29,800 nucleotides of DNA, from NCBI GenBank assembly GCA_021768245.1, contig JAETNO010000030.1, positions 1 to 29,800 on the forward strand, read 5' to 3'. Below are positions 23,461 to 29,800 of this stretch, piece after piece; positions within the stretch are counted from its first letter, which is position 1; the number at the start of each line of letters is the position of its first letter. The notes beneath the pieces are model-generated. The model was not told the origin of the DNA and made no database searches. It saw only the letters and a list, made by a program, of their open reading frames with translations. The DNA is from Bacteroidaceae bacterium. GTDB lineage: Bacteria > Bacteroidota > Bacteroidia > Bacteroidales > Muribaculaceae. Made by a program: the position numbers and the translations under genes.

Positions 23461-25542
23461 ATGGGTCAGATATCTAAATCCCACACCAAGCCCCTACCGC
23501 TCCTCATAGCTCTGACGGCCATAATACTCATCATGGCCTGTCCTCTCACATCCTTCGGACAGCGGACCCACCGTCTCGGGGAGGTAGTAGTCACTGCCAA
23601 GAGACCGATGAAGGAAATAGGGGTGCAGAAAACCTCGATAGATTCCGCCATGCTTAAAGAGAATATAGCTCTCTCAATGGCCGACATACTGACCTTCAAT
23701 TCATCAATCTTCGTGAAGAGCTACGGACGCGCCACCCTTTCCACCGTCGCCTTCAGGGGCACCTCCCCGAGCCACACACAGGTGACCTGGAACGGGATGA
23801 AAATCAACAGTCCCATGCTCGGAATGACAGATTTCTCAACCATCCCGTCATATTTCATCGACAATGCCACCCTGCTCCACGGCACTTCATCGGTCAATGA
23901 GACGGGAGGCGGACTCGGAGGGCTCGTGAAACTCGGTACTGCCCCCGACGTTGCCGAGGGTCTGAACCTGCAATACGTCCAGGGAATAGGCTCTTTCAAG
24001 ACTTTCGACGAATTTGCCCGTATAAGCTACGGTTCCGACAAATGGCACGCGTCAACCCGCGCCGTATACTCATCGTCGCCTAACGACTACAAATATATCA
24101 ACCACGACAAAAAGGTGAATATCTACGATGACAACCATAATATAATCGGACAGTACCATCCGGAGGAGCGGAACCGTAGCGGAGCCTACAAAGACCTCCA
24201 CATACTTCAGGAAATCTATTATTCCAACCTGAAAGGAGACCGCTTCGGCCTCAACGCGTGGTATATCGACTCTAACCGTGAGCTTCCGATGCTCACCACC
24301 GACTATGGCGAGGAAACAGACTTCGAAAACCGACAGAGGGAACACACCTTTCGAAGCATCCTGTCATGGAATCATTCGCGCAGCAGATGGCGCACGGGGG
24401 TGAAAGGAGGCTACATCCACACATGGATGGCCTATGACTACAAACGCGAGGTCGGTAATGGCATCATGGCAACAATGACACGCTCGCGTAGCAATGTCAA
24501 TACCCTCTACGGACAGTTCGAGGGAGAATTCACCCCGTCGAGACGATGGTTTTTCACCGCCAATGTATCAGCCCACCAGCATTTTGTCAAGAGCAAGGAC
24601 AAAAACATAATCCTGCAGGACGGAGACAAGGCAATCGTGGGCTACGACAAGGCCCGTCTCGAACTCTCGGCCTCGGCTTCCGCCAAATGGCAACCGACCG
24701 ACAGGATAGGTCTTTCGGCTGTGGTGCGCGGGGAAATGTCGGGCGACAAATGGGCTCCCGCTATTCCCGCTTTCTTCATCGACGGTGTGGTATCACGCAA
24801 GGGGAACGTGATGCTGAAAGCCTCGGTGTCACGCAACTATAGATTCCCGACTCTCAACGACCTATATTTCCTTCCCGGAGGCAATCCCGACCTCAAAAAC
24901 GAGCACGGAATCAGCTATGATGCAGGCGCAAGTTTCGAATTCGGCAAAGCCGGGGTCTACAGTTTCGGAGGAAGCGCCACATGGTTCGATTCCTATATCG
25001 ACGACTGGATTATATGGCTTCCGACCACCAAAGGCTTCTTCTCTCCGAGAAATATCAAGAAAGTCCATGCCTACGGCATAGAAATTAAAGCGAATCTCGG
25101 TCTACAGCCTAAGAAAGGATGGTTTCTTGACCTCAACGGCTCTTACTCCTGGACTCCGTCAATCAACGAGGGCGAGAAGATGTCGCCGGCCGACCGCTCC
25201 GTAGGCAAACAGCTCCCATATGTGCCACGCAACTCCGCATCGCTTACCGGACGTCTTTCATGGCAGTCGTGGAGTTTCCTATACAAATGGTGCTGGTATA
25301 GCGAACGTTTCACAATGTCGAGCAACGACTATACCATCACAGGCCACCTGCCTCAATATTTCATGAGTAATATATCGCTTGAAAAGGGCCTGGCGTTCAA
25401 GCCTCTCGACATTTCTCTGAAATTTGCCGTCAATAACCTTTTCGACGAGGACTATCTCTCTGTCCTATCCCGCCCCATGCCTGGCATAAATTTCGAATTT
25501 TTTATAGGTATAACCCAAAAAATCCCACTGCGCAAGAAATGA
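23461..25542 (+). CDS. btuB: BtuB-like TonB-dependent cobalamin receptor
   Basis: An outer-membrane receptor of 693 residues. The start is the ATG at 23461; a TTG nine bases earlier is less likely. A signal peptide ends near SFGQ, followed by a TonB-box-like LGEVVVTAKR, a plug domain (about 45-170, with VAFRGTSPSHTQVTWNGMKIN and SVNETGGGLGG), and then a 22-strand-type barrel with alternating aromatic strands, ending in a terminal strand with aromatic residues. There is no carboxypeptidase-like extension, so it is not a SusC protein. With BtuG it would import cobamides powered by TonB. Its stop overlaps the btuF start by four bases, which suggests translational coupling. Confidence 0.9.
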   Translation: MGQISKSHTKPLPLLIALTAIILIMACPLTSFGQRTHRLGEVVVTAKRPMKEIGVQKTSIDSAMLKENIALSMADILTFNSSIFVKSYGRATLSTVAFRGTSPSHTQVTWNGMKINSPMLGMTDFSTIPSYFIDNATLLHGTSSVNETGGGLGGLVKLGTAPDVAEGLNLQYVQGIGSFKTFDEFARISYGSDKWHASTRAVYSSSPNDYKYINHDKKVNIYDDNHNIIGQYHPEERNRSGAYKDLHILQEIYYSNLKGDRFGLNAWYIDSNRELPMLTTDYGEETDFENRQREHTFRSILSWNHSRSRWRTGVKGGYIHTWMAYDYKREVGNGIMATMTRSRSNVNTLYGQFEGEFTPSRRWFFTANVSAHQHFVKSKDKNIILQDGDKAIVGYDKARLELSASASAKWQPTDRIGLSAVVRGEMSGDKWAPAIPAFFIDGVVSRKGNVMLKASVSRNYRFPTLNDLYFLPGGNPDLKNEHGISYDAGASFEFGKAGVYSFGGSATWFDSYIDDWIIWLPTTKGFFSPRNIKKVHAYGIEIKANLGLQPKKGWFLDLNGSYSWTPSINEGEKMSPADRSVGKQLPYVPRNSASLTGRLSWQSWSFLYKWCWYSERFTMSSNDYTITGHLPQYFMSNISLEKGLAFKPLDISLKFAVNNLFDEDYLSVLSRPMPGINFEFFIGITQKIPLRKK

Positions 25543-26672
25543 AATCCGTTATAAAAGTCATATCCCTAATGCTCTTGACCGCCTGCAACTATTCAGGCAA
25601 TACGGTCACACAGGCGGATTTATCCACTGCCTACCAACCCGAATATGCCACAGGCTTCTCTATTGACAGTATTGACGGACATGAAAGCACCGTTATTACA
25701 GTTAGGAATCCATGGCAAGGTGCTGACAGTGTAGTGAGCCGGCTTTTCATCGCCCGTAACGGAGAAAAGGCTCCGAAAGGGTTTGAAGGGCAATGTCTCG
25801 ACGCTCCTGCCGGGAGAATCGTAGCCATGTCGTCGACTCATATTGCCATGCTCGACGCAATCGGCGAAACGGAGAGGATTGTCGGTGTCTCTGGCATTGA
25901 TTTCATATCTAATCCCGAAATAAGGAAGCATCGCGACGAAATCGGCGACGTGGGCTATGACGGCAATGTGAACTATGAACGCCTACTTGCCCTTGAGCCT
26001 GACATAGTGTTGCTCTACGGCGTCAACGGCGCGAGCGCGATGGAGGGGAAACTGCGTGAACTCGGCATACCTTTCATGTACGTTGGCGACTACGTGGAGG
26101 AGTCGCCCCTCGGAAAGGCAGAATGGATGGTGGCACTCGGTGAACTGACCGATAGACGCAGGGATGCGGCTGAAAGATTCTCCGATATGGCGGATGCCTA
26201 CAATTCCCTAAGCAATTACGTCGCAGGACAGGGACTTGAAGAGCCGAAGGTGATGCTCAACACTCCTTATGGAGACTCATGGTTCATGCCCCCTGTGCAG
26301 AGCTATATGGCCACTCTTATTTCCGATGCTTCGGGAGAATATATCTTCAAGGAGAACAACTCGGATAGCTCCGTTCCGATTGACATGGAGGAGGCCTATC
26401 GGCTGACGGCAAACGCTTGGAGATGGATTAATGTCAGCAATGTCTCTTCGCTTGACGAACTGAAACGCCTCTACCCCAAATTTGCCGACACGCGCCCCGT
26501 TGTCAACGGAGATGTTTACACCAATACCCTCCGCACGACTCCAGAAAGAGGCAACGACTTCTATGAGTCCGGGATAGTGCACCCCGACTTGATTTTGTGC
26601 GATCTTATAAAGATAATGCATCCTGAACTGTTGGCTGACAAGGAATTCACATATTATCGGAAACTGGAGTAA
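25539..26672 (+). CDS. btuF: Periplasmic cobalamin-binding ABC lipoprotein (BtuF-like)
   Basis: A 377-residue protein with lipobox LLTAC (C16). After a long variable N-terminal part (about 17-85), the helical-backbone binding fold starts at RIVAMSSTHIAMLDAIGETERIVGVSG, the family motif, and continues with NYERLLALEPDIVLLYG. It is a class III solute-binding protein of the BtuF/FhuD type that hands the corrinoid to BtuCD. The neighbours make cobalamin the likely ligand rather than an iron siderophore or heme. It overlaps btuB by four bases and is 33 bases from btuC. Confidence 0.87.
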   Translation: MKSVIKVISLMLLTACNYSGNTVTQADLSTAYQPEYATGFSIDSIDGHESTVITVRNPWQGADSVVSRLFIARNGEKAPKGFEGQCLDAPAGRIVAMSSTHIAMLDAIGETERIVGVSGIDFISNPEIRKHRDEIGDVGYDGNVNYERLLALEPDIVLLYGVNGASAMEGKLRELGIPFMYVGDYVEESPLGKAEWMVALGELTDRRRDAAERFSDMADAYNSLSNYVAGQGLEEPKVMLNTPYGDSWFMPPVQSYMATLISDASGEYIFKENNSDSSVPIDMEEAYRLTANAWRWINVSNVSSLDELKRLYPKFADTRPVVNGDVYTNTLRTTPERGNDFYESGIVHPDLILCDLIKIMHPELLADKEFTYYRKLE

Positions 26673-26705
26673 GGGATTCATCCACAACCTGAAAGATATT
26701 CTAAA

Positions 26706-27695
26706 ATGAGCCGCCACTCGATATTATTCATAATCCTGACCCTCACCACTATAGGGCTTTTCTGCCTCGACCTTTCAGTCGGTGCGGTCAACATTGCTCC
26801 CGGCGATGTATGGAAAGCCCTGACGGGTGGGGACTGTCCGCCGGTGACGGCAAAGATTGTCATAAACATACGCCTTGTCAAAGCGGTCGTAGCTCTCATG
26901 GCCGGAGGGGCACTCTCAGTGAGCGGACTGCAGATGCAGACACTCTTCCGCAATCCCCTTGCCGGCCCCTATGTGCTCGGCATCAGTTCCGGAGCCAGCC
27001 TCGGCGTAGCCCTCTTCATACTCGGCTCGCCGCTGCTCGGATTGTCGGCAGTATTCTCTTCAATCGGAATAGCCGGAGCGGCATGGATCGGCGCGGCGGC
27101 TGTTTTGACGCTTATTGCCGCCGTAGGCCATCGGATAAAGGACATAATGGTCATTCTGATTCTCGGCATGATGTTTTCGTCGGGAGTCGGAGCCATTGTG
27201 CAGATTCTTCAATATCTAAGCCGGGAGGAATCGCTCAAAGCTTTCGTAATATGGACCATGGGCTCCCTGGGCGATGTCACCTCGGGACAGCTGATGATTT
27301 TGATTCCGGCCGTAGTGGCAGGACTCATATTGGCCGTAGTGACCATAAAACCCCTAAATCTCCTGCTTCTCGGTGAAGAATACGCACGGACAATGGGATT
27401 GAATCTGCGTCGCACACGCAGCCTGCTTTTCCTGTCGACGACCCTTTTGGCAGGTACGGTCACAGCCTATTGCGGGCCAATCGGTTTTATCGGTCTCGCG
27501 ATGCCCCATGTGGCACGCATGGCGATGTCCGACAGCGACCATCGGGTGCTTCTCCCCGCCACGATGCTCACAGGGGCATCTGTACTTTTGTTATGTGACA
27601 TCATCTCTAAATTATTCACCCTCCCCATCAATGCAATCACTGCCCTATTGGGCATCCCGATTGTAATATGGGTTGTCCTGCGTACAAAATCATGA
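26706..27695 (+). CDS. btuC: Cobalamin ABC transporter permease (FecCD/BtuC family)
   Basis: A 329-residue inner-membrane permease with about ten helices. Family signatures include RLVKAVVALMAGGALSVSG followed by LQMQTLFRNPLAGPYVLG (about 57-93), the glycine-rich GISSGASLGVA, and the C-terminal GPIGFIGLAMPHVARM coupling region. Two copies pair with the BtuD ATPase to form the importer. It ends in an ATGA overlap with btuD. The length is usual for the family. Confidence 0.93.
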   Translation: MSRHSILFIILTLTTIGLFCLDLSVGAVNIAPGDVWKALTGGDCPPVTAKIVINIRLVKAVVALMAGGALSVSGLQMQTLFRNPLAGPYVLGISSGASLGVALFILGSPLLGLSAVFSSIGIAGAAWIGAAAVLTLIAAVGHRIKDIMVILILGMMFSSGVGAIVQILQYLSREESLKAFVIWTMGSLGDVTSGQLMILIPAVVAGLILAVVTIKPLNLLLLGEEYARTMGLNLRRTRSLLFLSTTLLAGTVTAYCGPIGFIGLAMPHVARMAMSDSDHRVLLPATMLTGASVLLLCDIISKLFTLPINAITALLGIPIVIWVVLRTKS

Positions 27696-28417
27696 TAGAA
27701 CTTAACGATTTCAGCATAGGCTATGGCAAGAGGGCGTTGCTCAAAGATGTCTCGGCTACAATCGGGAGTGGTTCTCTCACTGCCCTTATAGGGCGAAACG
27801 GCAGCGGAAAATCGACCCTACTCCGTGCCATCGCGGGACTGAACGGAAGCTTCGACGGCATAATTTCAATTGACGGTCACGACCTTCGCTCCATGCGACC
27901 GCAGAGACTCGCAACTACCGTGGCTCTCGTTACGACCGAGCGCACACGCGTGGCAAACCTCCACTGCGAGGATGTTGTGGCCATGGGACGCGCACCCTAT
28001 ACCAACTGGATTGGACGCATGCAGGAAATCGACCGTCAGATTGTAAGCCATGCGCTTTCTGCGGTAGGCATGAGTGACTATGCACGACGCACTATGGATT
28101 CGATGAGCGACGGCGAGTGTCAGCGCATAATGATTGCACGTGCCCTCGCGCAGACCACCCCGGTAATACTTCTCGACGAGCCTACCTCCTTCCTTGACCT
28201 TCCCAACCGCTACGACCTTTGCCGTCTGCTCCATCGGCTTGCCCATGAAGAAGGGAAATGTATCCTGTTCTCGACCCATGAACTTGACATAGCCCTGAAA
28301 CTCAGCGACAGTATTGCATTGATTGACCCACCCGCCCTCCACTGTCTCCCGACAGAAAAAATGATTGGAAGTAATATGATTCCAAGGCTGTTCGGTATTG
28401 AAATCGGGATGGGATAA
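27692..28417 (+). CDS. btuD: Cobalamin ABC transporter ATP-binding protein (BtuD-like)
   Basis: A 241-residue ATPase from the ATG at 27692, which overlaps the btuC stop (ATGA). An in-frame ATG at 27668 lies inside btuC and is unlikely. Walker A GRNGSGKST (34-42), a signature motif in the variant form MSDGE (138-142, LSGGQ type), Walker B VILLDEP (158-164), and the switch histidine in STHE (H196) are all present. It powers import through BtuC. It is the last gene of the operon; no strong terminator was seen just after it. Confidence 0.93.
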   Translation: MIELNDFSIGYGKRALLKDVSATIGSGSLTALIGRNGSGKSTLLRAIAGLNGSFDGIISIDGHDLRSMRPQRLATTVALVTTERTRVANLHCEDVVAMGRAPYTNWIGRMQEIDRQIVSHALSAVGMSDYARRTMDSMSDGECQRIMIARALAQTTPVILLDEPTSFLDLPNRYDLCRLLHRLAHEEGKCILFSTHELDIALKLSDSIALIDPPALHCLPTEKMIGSNMIPRLFGIEIGMG

Positions 28418-28421
28418 ACTG

Positions 28422-28640
28422 TCAGGTATCTTGGGAGAAATCGCCCTGAGCGACCGCTTCCGCAAACTTTTCAAGAACCGTCTTTGGCAATAAAACCTTT
28501 GGAGTATGTTTAAAATAATTTAAGATATATTTTGATTCAGGGAAAAAACCATCACGGGTGATTAGCCGTTTTTCTTTCCGTAATGCCACACAATAGGACT
28601 TGTACAAGTAACTGGCGCTTACACTGTCTTTATTTTTTAA
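28422..28640 (-). pseudogene. Open frame without a start codon, possible gene remnant
   Basis: The minus strand is open from 28640 to 28422 and reads like protein (LITRDGFFPESKYILNYF, VLLPKTVLEKFAEAVAQGDF) but has no ATG. The only candidate start is a TTG at 28607, which would give 61 residues. It may be the tail of a decayed gene or chance. No family is recognised. The 28418-28658 gap otherwise contains only the upstream region of the next gene. Confidence 0.2.
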
Positions 28641-28658
28641 CTACAACCACTTTTAATT

Positions 28659-29321
28659 ATGGAAACCAAAGCTAAGAAAGATTCGGCTTCCCAGAAGGAA
28701 AGCGCGAAAGCAAAGGCGGAAACTAAGACAAAAGATGTAGCTGAACCTAAAGCTGACACAGAGACCGCCAAGGAGACAAAAAACGTCAAAGCCGAGACCC
28801 AGGATGCCAAGGTCAAAGGAAAGAAACCGGGAAAAGAGTTCCGCGAATTTTTCGTCGATGAACTGAAAGACATCCTTTGGGCAGAAAAAGCATTGCTGAA
28901 GGCACTTCCTAAAATGCAGAAAGCCGCGACCGGCAAGGAACTTGCCGCATCTTTCGAATCTCACCTCACGGAAACCGAAGGCCAGATATCGACCCTTGAG
29001 CAGGTCTTTGAACTTATGGACGAGAAGCCCAAGACAAAAAAATGTGACGCCATGGAGGGACTGATTTCTGAAACAGAAAGCATCATTTCCGACACAGAAA
29101 AAGGCTCCGCAATCCGCGATGCCGGATTGATTCTTGCCGCACAGAAAGTGGAACACTACGAGATTGCCACATACGGAACCCTCGCCGCCCTCGCGGACGC
29201 AATGCAGGAACCAAAGGTAGCGAAACTGCTCCGCTCAATCCTGCGCGACGAGAAAAACTCAGACAAAAAACTCACCTCCCTCGCCCTTGAATCGGTAAAC
29301 GAGGACGCCTCCGAGGAATAG
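28659..29321 (+). CDS. Ferritin-like DUF892 (YciF-type) protein with lysine/alanine-rich N-terminal tail
   Basis: A 220-residue protein in two parts. Residues 1-58 are a low-complexity tail of K, A, E, T and D (repeats like KAKAETKTKD and AKETKNVKAET). Residues 60-212 are a four-helix ferritin-like domain: FVDELKDILWAEKALLKALPKM (helix 1, E68 and E76), HLTETEGQISTLEQVFELM (helix 2), GLISETESIISD, and AAQKVEHYEIATYGTLAALA (helix 4, E165, H166, E168). These are the diiron-ligand positions of the DUF892/YciF family, linked to stress responses. A typical family member lacks the long tail, which could bind DNA or act as a flexible linker. The gene stands alone. Confidence 0.88.
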   Translation: METKAKKDSASQKESAKAKAETKTKDVAEPKADTETAKETKNVKAETQDAKVKGKKPGKEFREFFVDELKDILWAEKALLKALPKMQKAATGKELAASFESHLTETEGQISTLEQVFELMDEKPKTKKCDAMEGLISETESIISDTEKGSAIRDAGLILAAQKVEHYEIATYGTLAALADAMQEPKVAKLLRSILRDEKNSDKKLTSLALESVNEDASEE

Positions 29322-29351
29322 TCGCAAGCAATTATCGACTCAAAATCATAT

Positions 29352-29381
29352 GACCCGCTGCCATTTCCGTGACAGCGGGTC
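29352..29381 (+). terminator. Terminator-like hairpin after the DUF892 gene
   Basis: GACCCGCTG (29352-29360) pairs with CAGCGGGTC (29373-29381) across a 12-base loop, 30 bases after the stop codon. The following sequence is only weakly T-rich. Confidence 0.55.
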
Positions 29382-29630
29382 TCTATGCAAGAACCACTAT
29401 CAAAATATTAATTCAGGCTATAAATTTTTCTTGTGTCCCCATTCATTTTAATTTAACGCAAAGAAACTATTTTCCAGTTACGTCTTGTTCTCATCGGATA
29501 AAGTCAACCCCTCCGAGTTCAAAGTTTCGTTCCCATACTCAAAACCCCATTTTATGAGTCGTGATTACTCACTAATGACACACTCACCACCTCTGTATTC
29601 TGCGCCATTCTGAAATTTTGGCAAAAATAA

Positions 29631-29663
29631 AAAGCACTGAAAATCAAGCGATTTCAGTGCTTT
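29631..29663 (-). terminator. Terminator hairpin pointing left, right window edge
   Basis: AAAGCACTGAAAATC (29631-29645) pairs with GATTTCAGTGCTTT (29650-29663), with one bulged A. On the minus strand the stem is followed by TTTATTTTTGCC, so it would stop a transcript coming from the right, beyond the window. A short minus-strand frame ending at 29711 (reading GVPKGYILYFDDGNILTVTMLA) is interrupted by a stop at 29783 and may be the end of a decayed gene. Nothing else is supported between 29382 and 29800. Confidence 0.5.
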
Positions 29664-29800
29664 GCGGCGTTTTGCCATTTTCAATTGTGACCCCGGAGAG
29701 GCTTTGAATTTCAAGCCAACATCGTGACGGTCAATATGTTGCCATCGTCAAAATACAGAATGTACCCTTTTGGGACACCTCTCTATTTCTGCGATTTTCA

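Noticed and set aside
27668..27691. Earlier ATG for btuD
   Set aside because: It lies inside btuC and adds residues (MGCPAYKI) that do not match the family start; the ATGA overlap at 27692 is the usual coupling form.
29680..29700. TGACCCC motif at the right edge resembling the repeats at the left edge
   Set aside because: Only about seven bases match and there is no second copy, so it is not enough to call a second element terminus.
1..29800. CRISPR array
   Set aside because: No series of regularly spaced repeats was seen; the only long repeat is the tRNA-Glu pair.

Overview
The window looks like chromosomal DNA of a gut-type member of the Bacteroidales, possibly Muribaculaceae; the family is an inference. 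Several promoters match the Bacteroidetes consensus (TTTG, about 20 bases, TAnnTTTG). The gene content also fits: SusC-less surface lipoproteins with short lipoboxes, a BtuG-type cobalamin locus, an ilvD-ilvB-ilvN-thioesterase-ilvC operon, and a RecO without zinc cysteines.

Layout. (1) 1-2300: the end of an integrated element. It holds an IS-like terminus with direct repeats at the left edge, a short inverted-repeat remnant, and a tyrosine recombinase. A tRNA-Pro(CGG) follows, and its 3' end points at the recombinase gene, which is the usual geometry of a tRNA-targeting element. The rest of the element lies left of the window. (2) 2300-4130: housekeeping block with a small membrane protein, recO, and rpsT between two identical tRNA-Glu(TTC) genes. 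(3) 4130-10440: branched-chain amino acid operon ilvD, ilvB, ilvN, an acyl-ACP thioesterase and ilvC, with a clear promoter, a leader hairpin and a strong 15-bp terminator. (4) 10440-14770: an AT-richer accessory islet. It contains a three-gene minus-strand operon (a uracil-DNA-glycosylase-fold protein and two membrane proteins that share a C-terminal module), a candidate structured RNA, and a small gene broken by a one-base homopolymer frameshift. (5) 14770-18220: minus-strand operon DUF3737, MalY/PatB aminotransferase, MATE transporter. (6) 18390-28420: a cobalamin riboswitch with a downstream intrinsic terminator, followed by seven genes of a B12 uptake locus: DUF4465 lipoprotein, PKD lipoprotein, BtuG-like propeller, BtuB-like receptor, BtuF, BtuC and BtuD. 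(7) 28420-29800: a ferritin-like DUF892 protein with a lysine-rich tail, then mostly noncoding sequence with two hairpins.

How the genes work together. The ilv block makes the valine, leucine and isoleucine precursors from acetolactate to the 2-keto acids. The B12 block can be read as one transport path: surface lipoproteins capture cobamide, the TonB-dependent receptor moves it across the outer membrane, and BtuF-BtuCD takes it across the inner membrane, with the riboswitch shutting the operon when B12 is plentiful. The most likely undescribed material is the islet at 10.4-14.5 kb and the PKD lipoprotein of the B12 locus. Assignments rest on reading the sequence and remembered family signatures; no database search was run.
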